Assembly: GCA_902765305.1 (NCBI GenBank) | Contig: CACWZI010000010.1 | Location: 1 to 64,000 of the forward strand | Reading direction: 5' to 3' | Source of the DNA: an uncultured Eubacteriales bacterium | GTDB lineage: Bacteria > Bacillota > Clostridia > Christensenellales > Aristaeellaceae | DNA length: 64,000 bases | In this document: piece by piece, positions 49,489 through 58,120 of the stretch | Layout of the letters: each line of letters begins with the position of its first letter | How positions within the stretch are numbered: position 1 is the first letter of the stretch | Position numbers and translations under genes: made by a program | The notes under the pieces: generated by a model | What the model was told of the DNA's origin: nothing | Seen by the model: only the letters and a program-made list of their open reading frames with translations | Databases searched by the model: none

Positions 49489-50570
49489 TCCTGCTGGCGG
49501 CGCTGCTGTTTCTTATGCATCCCGTGGCGCTGGCCGAAGATCCCGCCGAGGCGCAGCTGGAGAAGGCGGGGTTTTCGGATTTGGAAGCGCTCTCGGAATC
49601 GCTGGGCGGGCCGGATGTCCGTGAGGCGGCCCGGGCGGTGCTGTCTGGCGAGCTTCCGATCGGCAGGGATCTGCCCGCGAGGGCACTGCGCCAGCTTCGC
49701 GAGGCGGTGAAGCGCGCGCTGCTGCCGGCCTTGTCCGTGTTGGCTGTGCCTGTGCTGGTGGCGCTGTCGCTGGGCATGGTCCTCGGGGCGGACCGTGGAC
49801 CGCTGACGCTGCTGTGCCGGCTGTCCGCCGTCTACGGCCTGGGCAGGCAGTGCGCGGCGGCGATGTCGGTGGCCCGGGACGGCATGCGGGTCGCGGTGCG
49901 CATCGCGGATGCCGCCGCCCCGGTGGTATCCGCGGCGCTGACGCTGACGGGCAGGGCGGCCGCCGGGGCGACGCTGACGCCGCTGTCGGCCCTCTGCGCG
50001 GATGCCGTGGGGAACGCGCTGATCGGCTGGGGGCTTCCGATGTGCGGCGTCGCCGCCATCGTCGCCGCCGGGGGAAATCTCTCCGAGCGGTTCAGGCTGG
50101 ACAGGCTGTTTCGGCTGATTTGCAGGGCGGTCACCTGGGGCATGGGGATGATGATCGCCGCCTTTGTCGGCATAATGGCCCTTCAGGGGCGCTTGGCGGC
50201 GACCCGGGACGGCGCTTCGTCCCAGGCGCTGCGACAGGCGCTGAGGGGGCTGGTCCCCCTGATCGGGGGCTCGGTTTCCGATTCATCCGGGGCGCTGGCG
50301 GAGACCGCCGTTGCGGTGCGCAGCGCAGTCGGCGCGTCCGGGCTGCTGATCGTGCTGGGAACCGCGGCGCATCCCGCTCTGAAGCTGGGCGCGCACATGC
50401 TGTCGCTGAAGCTGGCCTCTGCGCTTCTGGAGCCCGTGGCCGATCCGGGCATTACGCGCATCGCCGCCTGCTACGGGGAGATCGCCAGGGTGCTGATGGC
50501 GCTGTACGCGGGCAGCGTGCTGCTGACGGCGCTGCTGGCCGGTGCGGGACTTGGATTGCTGGGATTCTGA
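49476..50570 (+). CDS. spoIIIAE: Stage III sporulation protein AE
   Basis: 364 residues with a signal peptide (RRLILLAALLFLMHPVALA) and about seven later membrane helices. ALTLTGRAAAGATLTPLSALCADAVGNALIGWGLPMCG and TVRDGASS-like loops match SpoIIIAE, the multi-span core of the channel. AAGGA precedes the ATG at 49476. An upstream in-frame extension through spoIIIAD is rejected. Confidence 0.94.
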   Translation: MRRLILLAALLFLMHPVALAEDPAEAQLEKAGFSDLEALSESLGGPDVREAARAVLSGELPIGRDLPARALRQLREAVKRALLPALSVLAVPVLVALSLGMVLGADRGPLTLLCRLSAVYGLGRQCAAAMSVARDGMRVAVRIADAAAPVVSAALTLTGRAAAGATLTPLSALCADAVGNALIGWGLPMCGVAAIVAAGGNLSERFRLDRLFRLICRAVTWGMGMMIAAFVGIMALQGRLAATRDGASSQALRQALRGLVPLIGGSVSDSSGALAETAVAVRSAVGASGLLIVLGTAAHPALKLGAHMLSLKLASALLEPVADPGITRIAACYGEIARVLMALYAGSVLLTALLAGAGLGLLGF

Positions 50571-50607
50571 AGAAGGGAATGTCCCCGACGGGGATGTGGC
50601 GTGAAGG

Positions 50608-50778
50608 ATGACCATACAGGCACTGGAGGAGGCCGCGAAGGGACTCTTCGGCATCTGTGTAACCGTGGCAGCGCTGGAACAGCTGGCGGGGGAGGGCGGC
50701 CCGGCGCGCGCCTTTCGCGCCCTCTGCGCGCTGGCGGCGACGCTGTGCGCCTTGCGCATGTTCGCAAGGCTCTTTTGA
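50608..50778 (+). CDS. spoIIIAF: Minimal SpoIIIAF-like protein (membrane hairpin only)
   Basis: 56 residues, not found by length cutoffs. GLFGICVTVAALEQLAGEGG then ARAFRALCALAATLCALRMFARLF give two membrane helices with a short loop, the pattern of the SpoIIIAF N-terminus. The position between spoIIIAE and spoIIIAG is that of spoIIIAF. Ordinary SpoIIIAF is about 200 residues with a C-terminal soluble ring-building domain; here the gene stops after the helices. No ribosome site better than GAAGG next to the ATG is seen. Family assignment is by position and topology. Confidence 0.6.
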   Translation: MTIQALEEAAKGLFGICVTVAALEQLAGEGGPARAFRALCALAATLCALRMFARLF

Positions 50779-50790
50779 TCATTTCAGAAT

Positions 50791-51156
50791 ATGATGAAGC
50801 GGCTATTGGAGAGGCTGCGCGGCGCGCGCGGGTTTGAATGGTTCGCGGCGCTGGCGCTGGCGGCGCTGCTGGCGCTGATGCTGCTCAGGCCGGGGGGCGA
50901 CGGCGGCGCGTCCGGCACACCGCTGGAGACGCGGGTGGAGCGGATATTGCGGCGCATCGAAGGCGCGGGACGGGTGAGCGCCATGATCACCCAGGGGGAG
51001 GACGGCGCCGTGACCGGCGCGGTGATCGTGGCGGAGGGGCTGTCGGACGTGCAGACCTACCTGCGACTGCAGCGGGCGGTGTCCGCGCTTCTGGACGTGG
51101 AGGCGGACCGAATCGAAATCATCGGGGGAAGCGGTACCTTTGGAGGTGGATCATGA
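50791..51156 (+). CDS. spoIIIAG: Stage III sporulation protein AG
   Basis: 121 residues, shorter than the usual 200 or so. One membrane helix (WFAALALAALLALMLL) leads to an outside domain with LETRVERILRRIEGAGRVSAMIT and SDVQTYLRLQRAVSALLDVEADRIEII, the RBM ring-building fold of SpoIIIAG. The spacing loop is short. Its stop overlaps the start of spoIIIAH (ATGA). Confidence 0.88.
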   Translation: MMKRLLERLRGARGFEWFAALALAALLALMLLRPGGDGGASGTPLETRVERILRRIEGAGRVSAMITQGEDGAVTGAVIVAEGLSDVQTYLRLQRAVSALLDVEADRIEIIGGSGTFGGGS

Positions 51157-51638
51157 GCAGGACGATGAGATGGGCCCTGGGCGTGCTGTTGCTGGCGGCG
51201 CTGCTGGCCGGGGACACGCTGGTCACGGCGCGGCTCGTCACCAAGCGGATGAACCGGGCGGAAAGCGCGCCGGCCTACAGCAGGATCGGGAGCGATCCGA
51301 TGGCGGCATTCCGCCTGGAGCGGGAGCAGCTTCGCGCCAGGCAGGAGGCCCAGCTGAACGATGTCATCCACGATGCCGATGCGGACGGGGAGACCAGGGC
51401 CCAGGCGCGCAGGGCGCTGCTGGACATGCTGGCCCATGCCCGGTCAGAAAATGCCATCGAGGGCATACTGCAAAGCCGGGGCTTCGAAGATGCCCTCGCC
51501 AGCGTCAGCGACTCGGCGGCAAACGTGCTGATCCGCGGGGAAGGGCTGACCCATGCCCAGAGCGCCGTCATACTGGAACTTGTAATGAGGGAAACGGGCC
51601 TGACGGGCGGAAATGTGAAAATCATTCCGGTAAAATAA
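51153..51638 (+). CDS. spoIIIAH: Stage III sporulation protein AH
   Basis: 161 residues. One N-terminal helix (RWALGVLLLAALLAGDTLVTA) anchors an outer domain: REQLRARQEAQLNDVIHDADADGETRAQARRALLDMLAHARSENAIEGIL and VLIRGEGLTHAQSAVILELVMRETGLTGGNVKIIPV. This is the SpoIIIAH ring domain that binds SpoIIQ across the intermembrane space. GGAGG precedes the ATG. Last gene of the operon. Confidence 0.93.
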   Translation: MSRTMRWALGVLLLAALLAGDTLVTARLVTKRMNRAESAPAYSRIGSDPMAAFRLEREQLRARQEAQLNDVIHDADADGETRAQARRALLDMLAHARSENAIEGILQSRGFEDALASVSDSAANVLIRGEGLTHAQSAVILELVMRETGLTGGNVKIIPVK

Positions 51639-51648
51639 CCGAAAGTAT

Positions 51649-51677
51649 TTGCGCGGCGGCATGTTTTCTGCTATAAT
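51649..51677 (+). promoter_or_regulatory. Sigma-A promoter for asp23
   Basis: TTGCGC, 17-base spacer, TATAAT, 26 bases before the ATG, so the mRNA leader is very short. Confidence 0.7.
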
Positions 51678-51703
51678 GAATTCCGTATAAGGAGGTATGC
51701 AAT

Positions 51704-52390
51704 ATGAGCGATAATTATCCTTCCGATGTCAAGCTGAATGAGAATCCAAACGGCACGGTTTCCTTTGCCACGGAAGTCGTCGCTACCATCGCCGGTCTCG
51801 CAGCCACCGAGGTCGACGGCGTCGCCAGCATGATCTCTCCTTCTTCGGGCCTTGCAGACATGTTTTCCCGCAAGAGCAACCGCAACCTGACCAAGGGCGT
51901 TCGCATAGATTTGGAGGACAACAGGGTTTCCGTGGATGTGACCATCACCGTGGATTACGGCTCGCCGATCCCCGATGTGGCGCGCAACATTCAGGAAAAC
52001 GTCAAAAAGGCCATCGAGACCATGAGCGGTCTGGACGTGAAGAACGTGGATGTCCATGTGACCGGCATCAGCTTCGAGCGCGAGCAGCGCGCCAACGCCG
52101 AACTGGACGAGCAGCATCGCAAGATGTTGGAGAAGAACGCCGAGGTCGAGGCCATGCCCAAATCAGAGGTGGAGGAAATGCCCGAGGCGGCGGAGGCTGC
52201 CGACCAGACCGGGGTGGAAGCCGTGACCGTGGAGACGAAAGCCGCCTGGGACGAGGACGGGGAAGCGCCCGAGGGCTTCGAAGATAAGGAAGACGACTGC
52301 GCGGCAGGGGATGCGGACGACGACGGCTTCGCCGAAGACGCTGCCGACGAAGAAAACGAGGATTCGGATGCCAGCGAGGCGGACATCTGA
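51704..52390 (+). CDS. Asp23/Gls24 family envelope stress protein
   Basis: 228 residues. The Asp23 domain covers about residues 1-130: GTVSFATEVVATIAGLAATEVDGVASMIS, KGVRIDLEDNRVSVDVTITVDYGSPIPDVARNIQENVKKAIETMSGLDVKNVDVHVTGI. The remaining 95 residues are very acidic (EDEDCAAGD-like, ending SDASEADI), which is unusual. It probably forms a membrane-associated lattice with its neighbour. AAGGAGG lies before the ATG. Confidence 0.9.
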   Translation: MSDNYPSDVKLNENPNGTVSFATEVVATIAGLAATEVDGVASMISPSSGLADMFSRKSNRNLTKGVRIDLEDNRVSVDVTITVDYGSPIPDVARNIQENVKKAIETMSGLDVKNVDVHVTGISFEREQRANAELDEQHRKMLEKNAEVEAMPKSEVEEMPEAAEAADQTGVEAVTVETKAAWDEDGEAPEGFEDKEDDCAAGDADDDGFAEDAADEENEDSDASEADI

Positions 52391-52440
52391 AAACCTGAGA
52401 TAAGGAGATTCCTCCGGGAAGCGGGCATGGCCGAAGGGCG

Positions 52441-53337
52441 ATGCCGGTGTTTCGCGGCGGAACGAAGAAGCATATGAAATTGAGTATCGGCAACAAGCTG
52501 CTCATGCTGCTGCACTGGCTGTGTTCATTGATGATTTGCGTGGCCTTTACGCTGTGCCTGGTGGTGCCGGGTCTGCAGGCCAACCTGGTTTCAAGGGCGG
52601 AGGGCTCCCTGGGCGGCGTCGGCGCGAAGATCGCGGGCGGCGCGGTGCTGGCGCTGTATCTGGCGCTGTCTGTGGCGACGCTGCTCATACTGATCCGGCG
52701 GAAGAAGCGCGCCGAGCGGGGCTTTATTACCGTCGGTCCCGACGACAAGGGCAAGGTGCGCATCTCGGTTTCCGCGGTGGAGCAGATGGTGCGCCAGTCG
52801 GTGCGGACCATTGACGGCATCACGGATATGCGGGTGAACATCGAAGGCCTGGACGACGCCATTGGCATCACTATCGACGCCGTCATCGCCAGCGGCGCCC
52901 ACGTGCCGACCATCACCGCCAACATGCAGCGCGCCATCACCCAGTTCGTAGAGGTCAATTGCGGGGTGGCGGTGCAGTCGGTGGCGATCACCATCAACGC
53001 CGTCAGCGGCAAGGGAGAGTCCGCCCGCAGGCGCCTGATCGGACGGGGCAAGCCGCAGGCCGAGGCACCCGCGCCTGCCCGCGTGCCCGAGCCCGCTGTG
53101 GACGATGCCTTTGAACCGGGGTTGACGCCCGTGAGCGACGCCGCCGGGGCTCAGAGCGCTACCGGCATCGGTCAGGACTCGGCCGCCGCTTCGGAGGACA
53201 TGGCCGGGGTGGAGGCGCCCGCCTATGACCCGGACAAGCCCTACGAATCCGAATTCGCCAAGGATTACGCGGCGATGAAGGCGCGGGAGAGCACCGGGCA
53301 GACCGAAGCCGCCGAAGCGGATTCCACAGAGGATTGA
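52441..53337 (+). CDS. amaP: AmaP-like membrane anchor of Asp23
   Basis: 298 residues. Two N-terminal membrane helices (LLMLLHWLCSLMICVAFTLCLVV and IAGGAVLALYLALSVATLLILI) followed by an Asp23-like domain (RISVSAVEQMVRQSVRTIDGITDMRVNIEGLDDAIGITIDAVI) identify AmaP, which anchors Asp23 to the membrane. A long disordered acidic tail ends the protein. The first ATG is at 52441 (weak ribosome site); a start at 52474 (MKLSIGN) is equally possible and may be preferred. Confidence 0.85.
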   Translation: MPVFRGGTKKHMKLSIGNKLLMLLHWLCSLMICVAFTLCLVVPGLQANLVSRAEGSLGGVGAKIAGGAVLALYLALSVATLLILIRRKKRAERGFITVGPDDKGKVRISVSAVEQMVRQSVRTIDGITDMRVNIEGLDDAIGITIDAVIASGAHVPTITANMQRAITQFVEVNCGVAVQSVAITINAVSGKGESARRRLIGRGKPQAEAPAPARVPEPAVDDAFEPGLTPVSDAAGAQSATGIGQDSAAASEDMAGVEAPAYDPDKPYESEFAKDYAAMKARESTGQTEAAEADSTED

Positions 53338-53365
53338 TCGTGGCGGTGTATTTCATTAACGACTC

Positions 53366-53397
53366 TGTTGCGGCGGCACGCGCGTGCCACCGCAACA
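53366..53397. repeat. GC-rich inverted repeat after amaP
   Basis: GTTGCGG(C)GGCACG and CGTGCC(A)CCGCAAC meet around CG, a near-perfect 14-bp palindrome. It may end the amaP transcript, but there is no T run; it could also be a small dispersed repeat. Confidence 0.6.
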
Positions 53398-53440
53398 TTG
53401 TGCTTGATAACGATTTACGCGAAGAAGGCAGGTATTGATT

Positions 53441-53860
53441 ATGGATAGAACGATGGCCCGCGCCCACGCCATGAAGCTGATCTACGAGTGGGAGATGGGC
53501 GGCGACGGTGGCGAAGAGACGCGGCTGAACCTGCTGGAGGTCAAGCCTGGCGAGTGCGAGGCCGACTTTATGAACCGCATGTTCGAGGGTGTGGTGGCCA
53601 ATGTCGACGCCATCGACGCACGGCTGAAGCCCTTTCTGAGGGGATGGACGATTGACCGGGTGACCCGCGTCGACCTGGCGATCCTGCGCCTGGCAGCCCA
53701 CGAACTGATGCTGGGCGAGACGCCCAGGAGCGTGGTGATCAACGAGGCCGTGGAGCTGACCAACCAGTATTCCACGGACAAGGCGGGCGGCTTCATCAAC
53801 GGCGTGCTGGGCAATCTCGGCCGAAGCCTCGATGAAGATGCCGTGCCGGGCGAAGCATGA
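53441..53860 (+). CDS. nusB: Transcription antitermination factor NusB
   Basis: 139 residues. RNA-binding helical protein for rRNA antitermination. RTMARAHAMKLIYEWEMGG near the start, WTIDRVTRVDLAILRLAAHELMLG and VVINEAVELTNQYSTDKAGGFINGVLGNLGR, which is the NusB signature. An AGG run lies before the ATG at 53441. First gene of a tight seven-gene run; overlaps xseA by four bases. Confidence 0.94.
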   Translation: MDRTMARAHAMKLIYEWEMGGDGGEETRLNLLEVKPGECEADFMNRMFEGVVANVDAIDARLKPFLRGWTIDRVTRVDLAILRLAAHELMLGETPRSVVINEAVELTNQYSTDKAGGFINGVLGNLGRSLDEDAVPGEA

Positions 53861-55089
53861 TCGGCGGGGATTACGGCGCCGGGGCGCTGAGCGTCTCGGA
53901 GCTGAACGAGTATGCCCGCAAGCTGTTGGCCACGGACCCGCTGCTGCGCGCCCTGGAGGTCACCGGCGAGATCTCGGGCTACAAGCACCACTACAGCGGG
54001 CACCGCTATTTCTCCCTGAAGGACGAAAACGCGCGGGTACAGTGCGTGATGTTCCGCCAGCATGCCCTGGGGCTGGACTTCCAGCCTGCGGACGGCATGC
54101 GGGTGACCGTGCGGGCGTCGGCTTCGATCTATCCTCAGAACGGCAGCTTCCAGCTGTACGTCACGTCCATGCGCCAGGCGGGGCAGGGCGACCTGTTCGT
54201 CCGCTTTGAAAAGCTGAAGCAGAAGCTGCTGGCGGAGGGGTTGTTCGACCCGGCCCGGAAGCGGGAGATCCCCGCTTATCCCCGGGTGATCGGGGTGGTG
54301 ACCTCCCAGACCGGCGCGGCGATACGGGATATCATCCACGTGGCCCGGCGGCGCAATCCCAACGTGGGCATCGTGCTTTCCCCCTGCCTGGTGCAGGGGC
54401 CGGAGGCCGCGGCGGACATCGTGCGGGCCATGGACCGGCTGAACCGGGCCAGGGCCTGCGACGTGATGCTGGTGGGCCGCGGCGGCGGCTCCATAGAGGA
54501 CCTGTGGGCCTTCAACGAGGAGATCGTGGCCTGGGCCATCGCCGCGTCTCCCATTCCCGTGGTCAGCTGCGTGGGCCACGAGGTGGACTTCACCATATCG
54601 GATTTCGTGGCCGACCTGCGCGCGCCGACCCCGTCTGCCGCGGCGGAGCTGACCGTGCCCCGATTGGATCAGATGAAGGCCGAGGTGGACGGCATGCTGG
54701 CGCGGATCGCCGGGGCGCTGAAAAGCGGCCAGCGGCTTCGCCGCCTGGCGCTGGAGCGGGCGGGCGCGTCCGCCGCGCTGACCGCGCCTCAAAGGATGCT
54801 GATCGAACCCCGGCGCGGCGCGTTGGACGCGATGGAGCGCCGTCTGACCGCGGCGATGCCGGTGCGCCTGGAGCGGAGCCGGCACAGGCTCGACGCCTTG
54901 GCCGCGTCGCTGCGGGCCCTGGACCCGGCCTCCGTGATGGAGCGGGGCTACGCGGTCGTCAGGCAGGGGGAGGGCATCGTGACCCGGACCTCCGGCGTCG
55001 ATGGAAGCGTTCCGCTGCGCGTATGCTTTTCCGACGGCGAGCTGACCGCCGACATCACCGCCATAAACGCAAAGGATGGAGCTCGATGA
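53857..55089 (+). CDS. xseA: Exodeoxyribonuclease VII large subunit
   Basis: 410 residues. Single-strand DNA exonuclease with XseB. The OB fold is LLRALEVTGEISGYKHHYSGHRYFSLKDENARVQCVMF, and the catalytic core has VIGVVTSQTGAAIRDIIHVARRRNP, LVGRGGGSIEDLWAFNEE and SCVGHEVDFTISDFVADLRAPTPSAAAEL. C-terminal coiled coil binds XseB. Overlaps nusB and xseB by four bases each. Confidence 0.96.
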   Translation: MIGGDYGAGALSVSELNEYARKLLATDPLLRALEVTGEISGYKHHYSGHRYFSLKDENARVQCVMFRQHALGLDFQPADGMRVTVRASASIYPQNGSFQLYVTSMRQAGQGDLFVRFEKLKQKLLAEGLFDPARKREIPAYPRVIGVVTSQTGAAIRDIIHVARRRNPNVGIVLSPCLVQGPEAAADIVRAMDRLNRARACDVMLVGRGGGSIEDLWAFNEEIVAWAIAASPIPVVSCVGHEVDFTISDFVADLRAPTPSAAAELTVPRLDQMKAEVDGMLARIAGALKSGQRLRRLALERAGASAALTAPQRMLIEPRRGALDAMERRLTAAMPVRLERSRHRLDALAASLRALDPASVMERGYAVVRQGEGIVTRTSGVDGSVPLRVCFSDGELTADITAINAKDGAR

Positions 55090-55319
55090 AAAAGAAGATC
55101 ACATTTGAAGAGGGCATGCAGGAGCTGGAGGCCCTTGTGCACGGACTGGAGGCCGGCGAGCTGTCCCTGGAGGATTCCTTCAAGGCCTATGAGAGGGCCG
55201 TCGCGCTGAAGAACAGCCTCTCCGCGCTGCTGGACGAGGGCGATAAGCGCATCCGCGTGCTGACGGACGCGGGCGAGAGCAGCCTGGATACTCAGATGGA
55301 TACCGAGGAGGCCCCATGA
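55086..55319 (+). CDS. xseB: Exodeoxyribonuclease VII small subunit
   Basis: 77 residues, the usual length. KITFEEGMQELEALVHGLEAGELSLEDSFKAYERAVAL is the XseB coiled-coil signature. Four-base overlaps with both xseA and ispA show coupled translation. Confidence 0.95.
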   Translation: MKKKITFEEGMQELEALVHGLEAGELSLEDSFKAYERAVALKNSLSALLDEGDKRIRVLTDAGESSLDTQMDTEEAP

Positions 55320-56221
55320 AGACGCTGAATGATTATGCGAGCCGGGTCAACCGGCGGCTGAACGAGATCCCCGCCGTGGTGGCGGAGGATCGCTTTGAGA
55401 TCGGAGAAATGCCCTGGCTGCTGAGCCGGTCCATGCGCTACAGCCTGGAAGCCGGGGGCAAACGGCTGCGCCCGAGCATGCTGCTGGCGGCGGTGGAGAT
55501 GCTGGGCGGCGATACAGAGGACGCGCTGGACTTCGCCTGCGCCGTCGAGATGATCCACACCTATTCGCTGATCCACGACGACCTGCCGGGCATGGACGAC
55601 GACACGCTGCGCCGGGGACGGCCCACCAATCATGTGGTGTTTGGCGTGGGCCAGGCGATACTGGCGGGCGACGGCCTTTTGAACGGGGCCTTCGAGACGA
55701 TGCTGAACCACGCCTGCGCACGTCCCGAGGGCGCGGCCCGATACCTCGCGGCGATTCGCGAGATCGCGACAGGCGCGGGCGTCACCGGGATGATCGGGGG
55801 GCAGGTGATGGACCTGCACTGCGAGCGCTCCGGCATCGCCGATATCCACGCGCTGGAATATATACAGTACGGCAAGACCGCCTGCATGTTCATCCATCCC
55901 CTTCGCGCCGCGGCGATGCTGTGCGGCGCCGGGGACGACGACGTGAAGGCGCTCACCGACTACGGCAGGGCCTTCGGACTGCTGTTCCAGGCCACGGACG
56001 ACCTGCTGGACGTCGTCGGCACCCAGGCGGACATGGGCAAGACCCTGGGAAAGGATGCCGAGAGCGGGAAGCTGACCTGCGTCTCGGCCTACGGAGTCGA
56101 GGGCACCCGACAGCGGGTCGAAGGGCTGCACAGTGAAGCCCTACAGGCCCTCGAGCGCTTTGGCGACAGGGGAACCTTTTTCCGCGAGCTGGTGGACGCC
56201 ATGGTGAACCGCACCAAGTAA
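55316..56221 (+). CDS. ispA: Polyprenyl (farnesyl) diphosphate synthase
   Basis: 301 residues. Adds isopentenyl units to make the C15 precursor of undecaprenyl and quinone tails. First aspartate-rich motif DDLPGMDDDTLRRGRPTNH, second FQATDDLLDVVGT; GGKRLRPSML binds the pyrophosphate. The residue before the first motif is consistent with a short-chain product. Adjacent to dxs, so precursor supply and use are co-ordinated. Confidence 0.95.
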   Translation: MKTLNDYASRVNRRLNEIPAVVAEDRFEIGEMPWLLSRSMRYSLEAGGKRLRPSMLLAAVEMLGGDTEDALDFACAVEMIHTYSLIHDDLPGMDDDTLRRGRPTNHVVFGVGQAILAGDGLLNGAFETMLNHACARPEGAARYLAAIREIATGAGVTGMIGGQVMDLHCERSGIADIHALEYIQYGKTACMFIHPLRAAAMLCGAGDDDVKALTDYGRAFGLLFQATDDLLDVVGTQADMGKTLGKDAESGKLTCVSAYGVEGTRQRVEGLHSEALQALERFGDRGTFFRELVDAMVNRTK

Positions 56222-56239
56222 ACATCCGGAGTACGACCG

Positions 56240-58120
56240 ATGCTGATAGAGCAGATACACGAACCGACAGACCTGAAAAAGCTGAGCATCAAGCAGCTGA
56301 AGCAGCTCTGCGAGGAGCTGCGCTCGGAGATCGTCAACGTGGTCTCGGAGCACGGCGGCCACCTGGCCTCCAACCTGGGGGTGGTGGAGCTGACCGTGGC
56401 CGTGCACTACGTGTTCGACACCCCCGAGGACAAGCTCGTGATGGACGTGGGGCACCAGTCCTACGCCCACAAGCTTCTGACCGGGCGCTATGGGGCCTTT
56501 CACACCCTTCGCCAGAAGGGCGGCATCAGCGGCTTTCCCCAGCAGGATGAAAGCGAATACGACGCGTTTACGGCGGGCCATGCCTCCACGGCCATATCCG
56601 CCGCCCTTGGCATGGCCCGGACCCGGGACATCATGCGCGGCGAATACGACGTCGTGGCGCTGGTGGGCGACGGGGCCCTGACCGGGGGCATGTGCTATGA
56701 GGCGCTGAACGACGCCGGCCAGAGCAACACCCGAATGATCGTGCTGCTGAACGACAACGAGATGTCCATCGCCCCGAACGTAGGTGCGCTCAGCCGCTAT
56801 TTGACGCGCATGCGCCAGAGCAAGGGCTATATCGCCGTGAAGCACGGGGTCAGGGATCGCCTGGAGAAGCATCCCAGGTTCGGCGCACCGCTGTATCGCG
56901 CGCTCAGCAAATTCAGGAACAACCTCCGTTCCTTCTTTGTGGACGACAAGTTCTTCTCGGCGCTGGGCTTCGCGTACATGGGACCTGTGGACGGGCACGA
57001 CCTGCGCCAGCTGATCAAGGTGCTACGCCGCGCCAGGGGCTATGACAGGCCCCAGCTGATCCATGTGGTCACCCAAAAGGGCAGGGGCTACCAGCCTGCC
57101 GAGGACCATCCGGTCACCTTCCACGGCGTTGCGCCGTTCTTCCTGGAATCCGGCGCCAGGAAGCGGGAGGGAGAGGCGTCCTCGGGCAAGGTGGTCGCGC
57201 GCCAGCTTTCCGACATGGCCGACAACGACATCCGCATTTGCGCCATCACGGCGGCCATGCCCATGGGCACCGGCATGGACATCTTCCAGCAGGCCCATCC
57301 CGACCGCTGCTTCGACGTGGGCATCGCGGAGGAGCACGCCGTCACCATGGCGGCGGGCATGGCCAGCCAGGGCATGAAGCCCTATGTGGCCATCTATTCC
57401 ACGTTCCTGCAGCGGGCCTACGACCAGATCCTGGTCGACGTATGCCGAAACGGCCTGCCCGTGACGTTTTTGATCGACCGGGCGGGTCTGGTGGGCGAGG
57501 ACGGGGAGACCCACCAGGGCGTGTTCGATCTCAGCTACCTGCGCAGCATACCGGGGCTGGTGGTCGCCGCGCCGAGGGACGTGCGCGACCTCAAGAAGCT
57601 GGTGGAAATCAGCCAGGACTACGGCGGGCCGATGGCCATACGCTATCCCAAGGGCTGCGAGGACATGGGCCCGGGCATACAGAGCCAGCGGCGCTTTTCC
57701 GTGGGCCAGTGGGAGCTGCTCAGCGACGGTAGCGACGTGATGATCTTCGCCGTGGGCCGCATGGTATCCCTTTCGATGCAGGCCGCCATCGAGTTGATGG
57801 GCAAGGGCGTGTCCGCCGGGGTGGTGGACGCCCGCTTCGTCGCGCCGATGGACAGGGAAATGCTGCTCGGGAAGGCGTCGGGCGTCCGCCTCGTGGTCAC
57901 GGCCGAGGAAAACGTATTGGCCGGAGGCTTTGGCGAGGGCGTGCTGGACGCGCTGGCGTCTGCGGGCATGGACGTGCCGGTTTTGACGCTGGGTGTGCCG
58001 GACCGGTTCGTCGCCCAGGCTACCGTCGCCCAGCAGACCGTGGAATGCGGGCTGGACGCGCTGTCCATCGCCCGGCGCATAAGCGAGCGCTTAAAGGAAC
58101 TCGGGGAGGCACGGCCATGA
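56240..58120 (+). CDS. dxs: 1-deoxy-D-xylulose-5-phosphate synthase
   Basis: 626 residues, thiamine-diphosphate enzyme making the first intermediate of the MEP pathway. VMDVGHQSYAHKLLTGR and GDGALTGGMCYEALN (ThDP/Mg site), HVVTQKGRGYQPAE, then the transketolase central domain FDVGIAEEHAVTMAAGMASQG and DRAGLVGEDGETHQGVFDLSY. Ends a few bases into tlyA. Normal length. Confidence 0.97.
   Translation: MLIEQIHEPTDLKKLSIKQLKQLCEELRSEIVNVVSEHGGHLASNLGVVELTVAVHYVFDTPEDKLVMDVGHQSYAHKLLTGRYGAFHTLRQKGGISGFPQQDESEYDAFTAGHASTAISAALGMARTRDIMRGEYDVVALVGDGALTGGMCYEALNDAGQSNTRMIVLLNDNEMSIAPNVGALSRYLTRMRQSKGYIAVKHGVRDRLEKHPRFGAPLYRALSKFRNNLRSFFVDDKFFSALGFAYMGPVDGHDLRQLIKVLRRARGYDRPQLIHVVTQKGRGYQPAEDHPVTFHGVAPFFLESGARKREGEASSGKVVARQLSDMADNDIRICAITAAMPMGTGMDIFQQAHPDRCFDVGIAEEHAVTMAAGMASQGMKPYVAIYSTFLQRAYDQILVDVCRNGLPVTFLIDRAGLVGEDGETHQGVFDLSYLRSIPGLVVAAPRDVRDLKKLVEISQDYGGPMAIRYPKGCEDMGPGIQSQRRFSVGQWELLSDGSDVMIFAVGRMVSLSMQAAIELMGKGVSAGVVDARFVAPMDREMLLGKASGVRLVVTAEENVLAGGFGEGVLDALASAGMDVPVLTLGVPDRFVAQATVAQQTVECGLDALSIARRISERLKELGEARP

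Noticed and set aside
53366..53397. Intrinsic terminator after amaP
   Set aside because: The palindrome is strong but has no T run; kept only as an inverted repeat.
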